In this document: piece by piece, positions 44,454-51,854 of the stretch
How the letters are laid out: each line of letters begins with the position of its first letter
Position numbering within the stretch: the first letter of the stretch is position 1
Assembly (NCBI RefSeq): GCF_014653215.1
Contig: NZ_BNAI01000001.1
Coordinates: forward strand, 891,011-955,010
Origin: Pseudolysinimonas yzui
GTDB lineage: Bacteria > Actinomycetota > Actinomycetes > Actinomycetales > Microbacteriaceae
Direction: 5' to 3'
Length of the DNA stretch: 64,000 nt
Notes under the pieces: model-generated
Database searches by the model: none
Told to the model about the DNA's origin: nothing
Seen by the model: the letters and a program-made list of their open reading frames with translations, nothing else
Program-made: the position numbers and the translations under genes

Positions 44454-45149
44454 TCAGAGCTTGCTGAGGGCGCTGCGGATCAGGTTGGAACGCACGACCT
44501 CGAGCTGCCCGGCGATCTCGCGCGCCAACTCGAGCGCCTTCGCCCGGCTCGAGGCGTCCTTACGTCGGGTCACCGGGATGAGCGCGCTCTCGATGAGCCC
44601 GAGCTCCCGTTCGGCCGCCGCTCGGAATCCTCGGAGGTGGCGCGGCTCGATGCCGGAACGCTGAAGCTCGACGAGGGCCCGGAGCACGGCGAGGGCGTCC
44701 TCGCCGAAGTGGTCACCGGCCACGATGAGCGAAGCGGAGATCGCATCGCTGAGCAGCATCGCGTTCGCGCCCGACTCCTTGATCAGCTCCGCCCGGGTCA
44801 GCCGTCGATCGCCGGAGAGCATCGACGGGGCGATGACGGTGGCGCCGCCGGGCAGCACCGGCTCGCGTCCGGCGTCGAGATCGTCGAGGTAGGAGCGGAT
44901 GACCTTGAGCGGCAGGTAGTAGTCGCGCTGCATCGAGAGCACCAGGCGCAGGCGCTCCAGATCGGCGGGCGAGAACTTGCGGTATCCGGATTCCGTGCGC
45001 GACGGCGTCACCAGGTTGCGTTCCTCGAGGAACCGCAGCTTCGACGGCGACAGGTCGGGGAACTCAGGGCTCAGTCGGGCGAGAACTTGGCCGATGCTGA
45101 GAAGGCTCGATCCCCCCGACGCACGCGCCGGGGACGTAGCTGCGGCCAC
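44454..45149 (-). CDS. ftsR: MerR-family regulator FtsR (Rv1828-like)
   Basis: 231 residues from the GTG at 45149, overlapping the garA stop by one base. The DNA-binding part is LSIGQVLARLSPEFPDLSPSKLRFLEERNLVTPSRTESGYRKFSPADLERL. The C-terminal part is all-helical. The gene directly downstream of garA/odhI is FtsR in Corynebacterium, a MerR regulator of ftsZ expression, and Rv1828 in mycobacteria. The function here is by orthology and position. Confidence 0.85.
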   Translation of the reverse strand: MAAATSPARASGGSSLLSIGQVLARLSPEFPDLSPSKLRFLEERNLVTPSRTESGYRKFSPADLERLRLVLSMQRDYYLPLKVIRSYLDDLDAGREPVLPGGATVIAPSMLSGDRRLTRAELIKESGANAMLLSDAISASLIVAGDHFGEDALAVLRALVELQRSGIEPRHLRGFRAAAERELGLIESALIPVTRRKDASSRAKALELAREIAGQLEVVRSNLIRSALSKL

Positions 45150-45616
45150 TAGTTGCCCGTCGCCTTGTCATGGCGAGAGGCGTAGAACGTCAATCGGAAC
45201 TTGCCAACCTGCACTTCGGCTCCATCGCTCAGCAGGGCGGATTCAATTCGGACGCCGTCGAAGTACGTTCCGTTGAGCGACCCGAGGTCGCGCACCTGGA
45301 ACGCCGTGCCCACCCGCACGAACTCGGCGTGACGCCGCGACACGGTCACGTCGTCGAGGAAGATGTCGGCCTCCGGGTGACGGCCGACGGTGGTCAGGTC
45401 GGCATCCAGCAGGAACCGCGCCCCGATGTTCGGACCCCGGCGCACCACCAGCAACGCCGACCCGGACGGCAACGCCGCGATCGCTTCCTGCTCGTCGGGC
45501 GAGATCCCCGCCTCGAGCGCGGCGAGCTGCGCGACGAACTCGTCGGTGAAATGCGCAGTCGTGTCGTTCGAGGGTTCAGACTCCCCTGGGGGAACCGCCC
45601 CGTTCGGCTCGACCAT
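45149..45616 (-). CDS. garA: FHA-domain protein GarA/OdhI
   Basis: 155 residues, ATG behind AGGAGGTCAGG. The FHA domain (about 60-140) has TTVGRHPEADIFLDDVTVSRRHAEF and LGSLNGTYFDGVRI, with the phosphothreonine-binding Arg, Ser and Asn. The N-terminus carries the twin threonines Thr19-Thr20 (SNDTTAHF) at the place of the ETT motif that PknB/PknG-type kinases phosphorylate. Unphosphorylated GarA restrains 2-oxoglutarate dehydrogenase and activates glutamate synthase in relatives. Confidence 0.92.
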   Translation of the reverse strand: MVEPNGAVPPGESEPSNDTTAHFTDEFVAQLAALEAGISPDEQEAIAALPSGSALLVVRRGPNIGARFLLDADLTTVGRHPEADIFLDDVTVSRRHAEFVRVGTAFQVRDLGSLNGTYFDGVRIESALLSDGAEVQVGKFRLTFYASRHDKATGN

Positions 45617-45625
45617 CCTGACCTC

Positions 45626-46231
45626 CTAGCGATCCACAGTATCGGATGCGCTCGCGGGCGCCACCCGGAGTTCGTGGATCATGCGGCCGGCTTGCAGGAT
45701 GTAGGCGACCCCGGCCCACCAGTACAGGAACACGCCCCAGATGGCGGCCGCCCAGCCGAGCGGAAGGGCGACGGCGGCGAGGTCGGGGAACGCCGCAGCC
45801 GCGAGCAGCACCGGCATGGCGAACAGGATCGCGAACGTTCCCATCTTGCCGAGGTGGTGCACAGGCAGCGGGCCGAAGCGATGATTCGCGAGCACGACGC
45901 CGAGCACCAGCAGCAGTACGTCACGCGCGACGATGACCGCGACGAGCCACCACGGCAGCACGCCCACCCACCCGAGACCGAGCAGCGTCGCCAAGATGAA
46001 CAGCCGGTCGGCGGCGGGGTCGAGCAGCTGCCCGAGTCGGCTGATCTGGTTGAAGTGGCGGGCGACATAGCCGTCGACGAAGTCGGTCACCGCCGACACC
46101 GCGATCAACAGCAGCGCCCAGCCGAGATGCCCCAGCAGCAGCAGAACCAGGAATACGGGGATCAGCAGAAGCCGGAACAACGACAGGATGTTCGGGATCG
46201 TCACGATCCTCGAACTCACCGGCGGAGCCAT
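45626..46231 (-). CDS. CDP-alcohol phosphatidyltransferase
   Basis: 201 residues with five or six transmembrane helices. The family motif DFVDGYVARHFNQISRLGQLLDPAADR (DG-AR-G-D-D pattern) is intact. It transfers a phosphatidyl group from CDP-diacylglycerol to an alcohol; phosphatidylglycerophosphate synthase and cardiolipin synthase are the likely options. It lies 9 bp upstream of garA, as in other actinobacteria. The ribosome binding site is GGGAGGTGGGTGA and the -10 TAGGAT. Confidence 0.9.
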   Translation of the reverse strand: MAPPVSSRIVTIPNILSLFRLLLIPVFLVLLLLGHLGWALLLIAVSAVTDFVDGYVARHFNQISRLGQLLDPAADRLFILATLLGLGWVGVLPWWLVAVIVARDVLLLVLGVVLANHRFGPLPVHHLGKMGTFAILFAMPVLLAAAAFPDLAAVALPLGWAAAIWGVFLYWWAGVAYILQAGRMIHELRVAPASASDTVDR

Positions 46232-46250
46232 TCACCCACCTCCCTCGCAC

Positions 46251-46260
46251 ATCCTAGGCT
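46251..46260. promoter_or_regulatory. Overlapping divergent -10 elements around CCTAGG
   Basis: ATCCTAGGCT reads TAGGCT on plus (46255-46260, 7 nt before the ATG at 46268) and TAGGAT on minus (46256-46251, leader about 13 nt for the phosphatidyltransferase gene). The two share TA at the centre of the palindrome CCTAGG. Confidence 0.6.
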
Positions 46261-46267
46261 CGAACTC

Positions 46268-47089
46268 ATGCATCCCCTCGTCGTCGTCATCGCGGTCGCC
46301 GGCGCTGTCGCCGTCTTCTGCTGGATCGCATCCGTGGTCAGCCGCGACCACTCCTGGGTCGACCGGCTGTGGTCGATCGTGCCGGTCGTCTACGTCTGGA
46401 TCTTCGCCGGGGCCGCCGGTTTCGGCGACGCCCGGTTGAACATCATGGCGGGCGTCGTGACCCTGTGGGGCGCTCGGCTCACCTACAACTTCGCCCGCAA
46501 GGGCGGCTACACCGGTGTCGAGGACTACCGCTGGCCGGTCTTGCGTCAACGGATGAGCCCGACGCAGTTCGCGGTCTTCAACATCTTCTTCGTCGTGCTC
46601 TACCAGCACGCGCTGCTGGTGCTCATCACGCTGCCCGCCTTCACGGCGTACGAGCACCGCGGCACGCCGGTCGGCATCCTCGACTTCCTGGTCGCGTTCG
46701 CGTTCCTCGCCCTGCTCGCCGGTGAGACGATCGCCGACCAGCAGCAGTGGGACTTCCACCAGGAGAAGAAGGCGGCCCTCGCGGCGGGGCAGGAGCCGGC
46801 GACGCGCTTCCTGCAGACAGGCCTGTGGCGCTACTCACGGCATCCGAACTTCTTCTTCGAGCAGGCGCAGTGGTGGACGTTCTTCTTCTTCGGCGCGATC
46901 GCGGCCGGCTCGGTGCTGCAATGGACGGTGCTCGGCGCCGCGCTGCTCACCGGGTTGTTCGTCGGGTCGACGATCTTCACCGAGAGCATCACGAAGTCGA
47001 AGTACCCGGAGTACGCCGAATACCAGGCGACGACCTCACCGATCCTGCCGCTTCCGCCGCGTCGCACCCGCGTCGCGCGCACCGCCTGA
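46268..47089 (+). CDS. DUF1295 membrane protein (steroid 5-alpha-reductase-like)
   Basis: 273 residues with about six transmembrane segments. The DUF1295 hallmarks are SWVDRLWSIVPVVYVW, GARLTYNFARKGGYTGVEDYRWP and, near the C-terminus, LQTGLWRYSRHPNFFFEQAQWW, related to NADPH-dependent membrane reductases and isoprenylcysteine methyltransferases. The substrate is unknown. Leaderless ATG. Confidence 0.9.
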   Translation: MHPLVVVIAVAGAVAVFCWIASVVSRDHSWVDRLWSIVPVVYVWIFAGAAGFGDARLNIMAGVVTLWGARLTYNFARKGGYTGVEDYRWPVLRQRMSPTQFAVFNIFFVVLYQHALLVLITLPAFTAYEHRGTPVGILDFLVAFAFLALLAGETIADQQQWDFHQEKKAALAAGQEPATRFLQTGLWRYSRHPNFFFEQAQWWTFFFFGAIAAGSVLQWTVLGAALLTGLFVGSTIFTESITKSKYPEYAEYQATTSPILPLPPRRTRVARTA

Positions 47090-47091
47090 GT

Positions 47092-47097
47092 TACCGT
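47092..47097 (+). promoter_or_regulatory. -10 hexamer of the LRV gene (leaderless)
   Basis: TACCGT ends 6 nt before the ATG at 47104 and starts two bases after the stop of the DUF1295 gene. Confidence 0.45.
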
Positions 47098-47103
47098 CGA
47101 CGC

Positions 47104-47562
47104 ATGTCGTGCATCCGGTTCAACACCCCGGCACAGCGCGCGCAGCTCGCGGCGATGGCGCCGCAGATGCTGACCGCCGCGGAGGTCGCGGCGCGGCATC
47201 CCGCTCCCCCGGTGACGCCGACCAAGATCGCCCGGCTGCGGCTTCTCGCGCAGTCCGAGAACCCGAAGATCCGGGAGAGCGTCGCGAGCAGCTACCACGC
47301 CCCCGCGGATGTCGTGGAGGCTCTCGCGGTCGACCCGGATGCCGGGGTGCGGGCCTGGCTCGCCCGCAACGAGACGACGCCGTGCGACGTTCTGCGGGTG
47401 CTGGCGCGCGACGAATCCGAGACGGTGCGCGGCTGGGTGGCCTTGAACTTCTTCGTGCCCGCCGACGTCATGGCAGAGCTTGCCGACGACCCGAGCCCCG
47501 TCGTGCGGGGTCTCGCGGCGTGGAAGGCCGCCCTAGCCGATCAGGAACTCGTCGAGGCGTGA
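47104..47562 (+). CDS. Small helical-repeat protein (leucine-rich variant type)
   Basis: 152 residues. Three or four repeats of about 24 residues can be aligned, for example IRESVASSYHAPADVVEALAVDPDAG, VRAWLARNETTPCDVLRVLARDES and VRGWVALNFFVPADVMAELADDPSP. This is the LRV/HEAT-like pattern found in protein-binding scaffolds. Function unknown. It overlaps the convergent NUDIX gene by 30 bp. Confidence 0.75.
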   Translation: MSCIRFNTPAQRAQLAAMAPQMLTAAEVAARHPAPPVTPTKIARLRLLAQSENPKIRESVASSYHAPADVVEALAVDPDAGVRAWLARNETTPCDVLRVLARDESETVRGWVALNFFVPADVMAELADDPSPVVRGLAAWKAALADQELVEA

Positions 47563-48030
47563 CCTGAGGTCGGGCCAGCCGGCGCCGAAGCCCGGGTGGA
47601 GCGACAGGTCGGCGACCGCGTCGAACGGCACCCACTCCAGGGCCTCGCTCTCGGCATCGCCGAGGATCGGCGCGAACAACTCGTCAGTGCGCGCCAGCAC
47701 GGTCGTGTACGACCAGTAACCGAGGTCGAACACCGACGTGCCCAGCACCGTGACCAGCTCGGGCGGCACTCCGGCCTCCTCATCGGCTTCGCGGATCGCC
47801 GCGGCCTCCGGTGTTTCGCCGGCCTTGCGTGCGCCGCCGGGCAGCCCCCACGTTCCGCCGAGGTGGCTCCACACCGCACGCAGTTGCAGCAGGACGCCGG
47901 CATCCGGATGCGCCAGCAGCAGCCCGGCCGCACCGAACGTTCCCCAGTAGCGGCCGCGCGGGCCGTCGACCCAGGCGTCTTCGGGGCCTCGCGGCCGCCG
48001 CGCGGTGGGGTCGTGGGAGGCTCGGGTCAC
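47533..48030 (-). CDS. NUDIX hydrolase
   Basis: 165 residues from the GTG at 48030. The NUDIX box at 66-88 (G66-x5-E72-x7-R80-E81-x2-E84-E85-x-G87) matches the consensus exactly. Such enzymes hydrolyse nucleoside diphosphates linked to another group; the substrate cannot be told. The start follows TAGAGT with a 7-nt gap. Confidence 0.9.
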   Translation of the reverse strand: MTRASHDPTARRPRGPEDAWVDGPRGRYWGTFGAAGLLLAHPDAGVLLQLRAVWSHLGGTWGLPGGARKAGETPEAAAIREADEEAGVPPELVTVLGTSVFDLGYWSYTTVLARTDELFAPILGDAESEALEWVPFDAVADLSLHPGFGAGWPDLRSRLDEFLIG

Positions 48031-48037
48031 GCGCTCA

Positions 48038-48043
48038 ACTCTA
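48038..48043 (-). promoter_or_regulatory. -10 hexamer of the NUDIX gene (leaderless)
   Basis: TAGAGT on the minus strand, 7 nt before the GTG at 48030. Confidence 0.45.
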
Positions 48044-48085
48044 GAAGCCCGAACGCCGCCCACGCCGGACGACGGGGGCCGGGCC

Positions 48086-48091
48086 TAGGGT
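48086..48091 (+). promoter_or_regulatory. -10 hexamer of the S4-domain gene (leaderless)
   Basis: TAGGGT ends 6 nt before the ATG at 48098. Confidence 0.45.
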
Positions 48092-48097
48092 CGAAGC

Positions 48098-48526
48098 ATG
48101 GCCGATCGGTTGGACGCCTGGATCTGGGCGGTGCGGCTCGTGAAATCCCGATCCGCGGCGACGGCGATGGTGCGCGCCGGGCACGTGCGACTCAACGGGG
48201 AACGCGCCAAGGCCGCGCAGCCGGTGAAGGTCGGCGACGAGGTGCGGCTGCGCACCGGCGACGTCAACCGGATCGTCGTCGTGCGCCAGGTGCTCGCCAA
48301 ACGCGTCGGCGCGCCGCAGGCCGCGGTCGCCTACGACGACCTCACGCCCGCTCCCCTGCCGCCCGAGGAGCGGGTGCTGGTCGCCACCCGTGAGCGCGGG
48401 GCGGGCCGGCCGACGAAACGCGACCGGCGCGCCATCGAGAAACTCACCGCGCCGGGTTCACCGGGCCACGTTGACCAGTCCGCTGAATCCTTCGGGCACG
48501 ATGACGAGGTTGCCCGCCGCCGCTAG
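48098..48526 (+). CDS. S4-domain RNA-binding protein (Hsp15-like)
   Basis: 142 residues. RLDAWIWAVRLVKSRSAATAMVRAGHVRLNGERAKAAQPVKVGDEVRL is an S4 domain at 4-50, as in heat-shock protein 15, which binds 50S subunits carrying stalled chains. The rest is basic. The last 23 codons lie antisense to the end of the SPFH gene (69-bp overlap), so the C-terminus (VDQSAESFGHDDEVARRR) is probably a run-on. Confidence 0.88.
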   Translation: MADRLDAWIWAVRLVKSRSAATAMVRAGHVRLNGERAKAAQPVKVGDEVRLRTGDVNRIVVVRQVLAKRVGAPQAAVAYDDLTPAPLPPEERVLVATRERGAGRPTKRDRRAIEKLTAPGSPGHVDQSAESFGHDDEVARRR

Positions 48527-49447
48527 CTCCTTGAGCGTGTCGAGGTAACGCTGCTGCAGGATGGCGTCGGTGAGGCTCGCGTTGAGGATCGCGTTGGCTT
48601 CGGCCTCGGCCTGCGCCTGCACGATCTTCTGCTGCGCCGAGACCTGCACCGCCTCGAGGCGGGCCTGCTCGGTCTGCACGTTGATCTGCGCCTCCTGCGC
48701 GGCCGCGTAGGCCGCGGTGACGCTCTCGCCGTAGCGGATCTCCTGCAGCGCGACGTCTTCGACGATGATGCCGTCGTCTTCCCAGCGCCGCTCGAGCGCC
48801 TCGAGGATGGCATCCTGCACCGCGTTGCGGTCGGTGAGCATCTCGATCGTGGTGAAGCGACCGGGCACCGAGCGTACGACCGAACGGATGTCGTTGAAGA
48901 TCAGCCGGGTGCGCAGGTTCTCTTCGTTGTAGTAGTCGCTGTAGATGTCCTCGACCGATTCGGGGTCCAGCGAGTAACGGATGGCGATGTCGACGTTCGC
49001 GGTGACGCCCTCGGCATCCTGCACGGTGATCTGCGGACCGTCGGGCGAGCCGCCGATGTTGTCGCCTTCGCCGAACGACTGTTCGGTCACGAACACCGCG
49101 CGCTGGTTGCGCACGTCGAAGGTGACGGTATCGACCCACGGCGCCTTCCAGTGGAGTCCGGCCTCCGTCTCGTAGCCGACGATCTGACCGGTCCAGTCGC
49201 GCAGCACGTTCGCCTGCCCGACGTCTTGCCGGAAGAACGAGCTGAACACCAGCAGGATCCCGCCGATCACGAACAGGGCGACGGCCGCCCAGCGCGCCGC
49301 GCGCGAGATGATGACGTTCGTTCCGCGGCGGAAGGCGCTGCCGTTGGGGGTCTCCCCCGCGGCGACGACTCGGGCCTTGGCGTTGGACGCCGCGACGATG
49401 AGGGCGATGATCCCGGCGACGATGAAGAGCAGGCTCACGATGAACAT
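48458..49447 (-). CDS. SPFH/Band 7 (prohibitin-like) membrane protein
   Basis: 329 residues. Two N-terminal hydrophobic segments (about 3-20 and 53-70) precede an SPFH domain (GYETEAGLHWKAPWVDTVTFDVRNQRAVF, TVQDAEGVTANVDIAIRYSLDP) and a helical region rich in Ala/Gln/Glu (EAQINVQTEQARLEAVQVSAQQKIVQAQAEAEAN) that forms oligomers in this family. It probably scaffolds a membrane microdomain. No NfeD or FtsH partner is adjacent. Confidence 0.9.
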   Translation of the reverse strand: MFIVSLLFIVAGIIALIVAASNAKARVVAAGETPNGSAFRRGTNVIISRAARWAAVALFVIGGILLVFSSFFRQDVGQANVLRDWTGQIVGYETEAGLHWKAPWVDTVTFDVRNQRAVFVTEQSFGEGDNIGGSPDGPQITVQDAEGVTANVDIAIRYSLDPESVEDIYSDYYNEENLRTRLIFNDIRSVVRSVPGRFTTIEMLTDRNAVQDAILEALERRWEDDGIIVEDVALQEIRYGESVTAAYAAAQEAQINVQTEQARLEAVQVSAQQKIVQAQAEAEANAILNASLTDAILQQRYLDTLKELAAAGNLVIVPEGFSGLVNVAR

Positions 49448-49453
49448 GGGGTC

Positions 49454-49459
49454 AGGATA
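49454..49459 (-). promoter_or_regulatory. -10 hexamer of the SPFH gene (leaderless)
   Basis: TATCCT ends 6 nt before the ATG at 49447 on the minus strand. Confidence 0.5.
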
Positions 49460-49486
49460 CTGACGCCATGCAGGTCGTGAGGAGTG

Positions 49487-50023
49487 CTATTTTTTCGCGG
49501 AAGCGGCGTCGCCGGTGACGGGGGTCGACTGCCCCAGGCCGCGCTCGATGGCGGCGACCACCTCGGGGGCGTCCGGCTGCACCTTCGGGCGGAACCGCGA
49601 CACCTCACCGCTGGGCGAGATGACGAACTTCTCGAAGTTCCACTTCACCTTGCCGGCCACGCCATGGTCGTCGGGCTCGCGGGTGAGTGCGGCATAGAGC
49701 GGATGCTTGCGCATCCCGTTGACGCGGGTCTTCTCCATCAACGGGAAGGTCACCCCGTAGGTCGTCGAACAGAACTCTTTGATGTCCTCTGCGGAGCCGG
49801 GCTCCTGGCCGAGGAACTGGTTGCACGGGAAGCCGACGACCGTGAAACCCTGGTCGGCGTAGCGCTTCTGCAGCTCTTCGAGCTTCGCGTACTGCGGGGT
49901 GAGCCCGCACTTCGAGGCGACGTTCACCACGAGCAGGGTCTGGTCACCGAAGTCGGCGAGGGATGTCTTCTTCCCGTCGATCGTCGTGAACTTGATCCGC
50001 CGAACGCCTTCGCTGATAGCCAT
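49487..50023 (-). CDS. Glutathione-peroxidase-family thiol peroxidase
   Basis: 178 residues from the ATG at 50023. The catalytic Cys39 lies in NVASKCGLTPQY, with FPCNQFLGQEPG (65-76, Gln73 of the triad) and WNFEKF (Trp128). It is the cysteine, not selenocysteine, form; in actinobacteria these usually use thioredoxin rather than glutathione. A long frame upstream of this ATG is not family-like. The start follows TACTCT with a 7-nt gap. Confidence 0.94.
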   Translation of the reverse strand: MAISEGVRRIKFTTIDGKKTSLADFGDQTLLVVNVASKCGLTPQYAKLEELQKRYADQGFTVVGFPCNQFLGQEPGSAEDIKEFCSTTYGVTFPLMEKTRVNGMRKHPLYAALTREPDDHGVAGKVKWNFEKFVISPSGEVSRFRPKVQPDAPEVVAAIERGLGQSTPVTGDAASAKK

Positions 50024-50030
50024 GGTTTCG

Positions 50031-50036
50031 AGAGTA
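50031..50036 (-). promoter_or_regulatory. -10 hexamer of the thiol peroxidase gene (leaderless)
   Basis: TACTCT ends 7 nt before the ATG at 50023 on the minus strand. Confidence 0.45.
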
Positions 50037-50074
50037 GTTCGCGGGTCTCGGCGTTCGCTGGCAGAGCAGCCGAA

Positions 50075-50180
50075 ATGAGGAACGCCCGGCACCTCAGGGC
50101 GCCGGGCGTGTCCGCTCATGCGGGGGCTGCGGGGGAAGAGGGGAGCGGGGGGCCGGTATTGGGGGGAAAGCCGGCCCCTC
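50075..50180 (-). ncRNA. Candidate 6C RNA
   Basis: This fills much of the only gap above 300 bases without a protein gene (50024-50352). On the minus strand, hairpin 1 is GGGGCCGG/CCGGCCCC (50178-50149) with a 14-nt loop containing exactly six C residues; hairpin 2 is CCGCTC/GAGCGG (50148-50112) with a 25-nt loop holding two runs of five C. A perfect 9-bp stem ACGCCCGGC/GCCGGGCGT (50109-50082) with T-rich sequence beyond ends it like a terminator. Two hairpins with C-rich loops define the actinobacterial 6C RNA. The 5' end is not certain. Confidence 0.65.
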
Positions 50181-50290
50181 CGCTCATCCGGGTGGCTGTC
50201 GAGGAGATTCGGGTTCCTCGCGGGGGTTGCCACCCGATGACGGAACACTGGGGGGGTGTGCTCCGTCTGAGATCAATCTGCCGCAGCAAC

Positions 50291-50346
50291 CTCAAGATGA
50301 CGCACCGTCAACCCTCAAGATTCGCTCAAGATCGCGCCGGTATTCT
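50291..50346 (+). promoter_or_regulatory. Three CTCAAGAT repeats and the -10 of the acetyltransferase gene
   Basis: CTCAAGAT occurs at 50291-50298, 50314-50321 and 50325-50332. The last two are spaced exactly 11 bp and the first by 23 bp, as for OmpR/PhoB-type response-regulator direct repeats. TATTCT at 50341-50346 ends 6 nt before the GTG at 50353, so the gene is leaderless and the repeats cover the -35 region. Confidence 0.5.
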
Positions 50347-50352
50347 GAACGG

Positions 50353-50637
50353 GTGAACGACATCACTCACGAGCCCGACGCGCACCGCTACGTTCTGCGA
50401 CGCGGCGGCGAGCTGGTGAGTGCCCTCGAGTACCGCGACCAGGGAGCCGGCACGGTGATGCATCACACCGTGACGGTTCCGAAGTTCCGTGGCCACGGTT
50501 TCGCCGGCGAGCTGGTCGAGTTCGCGGTGAACGACGTCGAAGCGCGCGGAGCCGGGCCGATCATCCCGAGCTGCTGGTACGTCGCCGACTGGTTCGCCCG
50601 GCACCCCGAGCGGCGTGCCCTGCTGAGCCGGGGCTGA
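50353..50637 (+). CDS. YjdJ-type GCN5-related N-acetyltransferase
   Basis: 94 residues from the GTG at 50353. HTVTVPKFRGHGFAGELVEFAVNDVEARG with the acetyl-CoA loop RGHGFAG and IIPSCWYVADWFARHPE at the end matches the short single-domain GNAT group (YjdJ/Gtn1-like). The substrate is unknown. nnrE starts one base after its stop codon. Confidence 0.88.
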   Translation: MNDITHEPDAHRYVLRRGGELVSALEYRDQGAGTVMHHTVTVPKFRGHGFAGELVEFAVNDVEARGAGPIIPSCWYVADWFARHPERRALLSRG

Positions 50638-50638
50638 C

Positions 50639-51331
50639 ATGTCCCCGCGAGCCGGCTACACGGCGGCTCAGGTGCGCGCCGCCGAGAAGCCGCTGCTCGA
50701 CGCCGGGGTTCCGCTCATGCGCCACGCCGCCGCGGCGCTCGCCGCCGAACTCCGCGACCTCGTCCCCCGACGGATGCTCGTGCTCGTCGGGGCGGGAGAC
50801 AACGGCGGCGATGCGCTCTTCGCCGCCGCCGAGCTCGCGGCCGAAGGGGTGCGGGTCGACCTGGTGCCCACGGCATCCCGCCACCATGCGGAGGGCGCCG
50901 CCGCGGCGCTCGCGGCCGGCGCGCACTGGGTTGGTGAGCGCGGAGTCGGAGAGCACCCGGTGGATGCGGCCGATGCCGCACGCCTCGCCGCCGAGGCCGA
51001 CGTGGTGCTCGACGGCATCCTGGGAACCGGCACCGCGGGCTCCCCCGCCCTTCGGGGCGCCGCACGCGACATCGTCGCCGCGATTCTTCCCGTGCTCGAC
51101 CAGCCGCAGCGGCCGCGGGTGGTGGCCGTCGACATCCCGAGCGGCATCGGACCCGACGACGGTGCCGTGCCCGACCCGACGGTGCTGCCCGCCGATCTCA
51201 CCGTCACCTTCGGCGCCGTGAAGGCGGGTCTGCTGATCGAACCGGGGTCGCGCTATGCCGGCCACGTCGTGCTCGTCGACCTCGGGCTCGGGCCGCATCT
51301 CGCCGGGGATCCCGTCGTCATCGAGGAGTGA
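50639..51331 (+). CDS. nnrE: NAD(P)H-hydrate epimerase (YjeF N-terminal domain)
   Basis: 230 residues. It epimerises damaged NAD(P)H hydrates for repair. GAGDNGGDAL (51-60) is the family loop; DGILGTGTAGSPAL and VVAVDIPSGIGPDDG follow. In many bacteria it is fused to the ADP-dependent dehydratase; here it is the epimerase alone and no dehydratase gene is adjacent. It overlaps the convergent gene by 14 bp. Confidence 0.93.
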   Translation: MSPRAGYTAAQVRAAEKPLLDAGVPLMRHAAAALAAELRDLVPRRMLVLVGAGDNGGDALFAAAELAAEGVRVDLVPTASRHHAEGAAAALAAGAHWVGERGVGEHPVDAADAARLAAEADVVLDGILGTGTAGSPALRGAARDIVAAILPVLDQPQRPRVVAVDIPSGIGPDDGAVPDPTVLPADLTVTFGAVKAGLLIEPGSRYAGHVVLVDLGLGPHLAGDPVVIEE

Positions 51332-51794
51332 GCCGGAACACCCGCAGCGTGCGGCCCGCCGTCACCTCGTAGCGACGGTAGCCCGGCCAGTTGCGCTCCA
51401 GCTTCGGCCAGGTGAGTTCGCGTTCGACGTCGTCGAGGGCGATCGCCCGCACCTCGATCCGCCGCCCGTGCAGACTCACCGCGACGTCGGGGTGCGCGAG
51501 CAGGTTCGCCGTCCAGGCCGGGTGTTCGTCGCGGGCGAAGTTGCTGCCGACGACGAGCATCTCCCGGCCGTCGGGGCAGTACATCAGCACGGTGTCGCGC
51601 TCCAGCCCCGACTTCGCCCCGATGCTGTGCAGCACGAGCGTCGGAACACCGAGACCGCTGAACTGCACGCGACCTTTGGTGACGCGGGCCATGACCCGCT
51701 CGAGCGGCGGCATGACCCTCGGCCCGACGCGACGGAAGAATGCGGTGCGCGAGAGCCACGCGACCGGGGGGCGAAGGAAGCGCGGGAGGACCAC
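51318..51794 (-). CDS. Ddn/DUF385-family nitroreductase-like protein
   Basis: 158 residues from the GTG at 51794. RVTKGRVQFSGLGVPTLVLHSIGAKSGLERDTVLMYCPDGREMLVVGSNFARDEHPAWTANLLAHPDV is the DUF385 split-barrel signature of deazaflavin (F420)-dependent reductases such as Ddn. Whether this protein uses F420 cannot be seen. It is divergent from the LLM gene, a group that also includes F420 enzymes. Confidence 0.88.
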   Translation of the reverse strand: MVLPRFLRPPVAWLSRTAFFRRVGPRVMPPLERVMARVTKGRVQFSGLGVPTLVLHSIGAKSGLERDTVLMYCPDGREMLVVGSNFARDEHPAWTANLLAHPDVAVSLHGRRIEVRAIALDDVERELTWPKLERNWPGYRRYEVTAGRTLRVFRLTPR

Positions 51795-51854
51795 CCCGTC
51801 ATCATGGCGTGTCCGCGCGGGAATGCGCGCGCCTCCCCCGACGCTGCACCCAGG

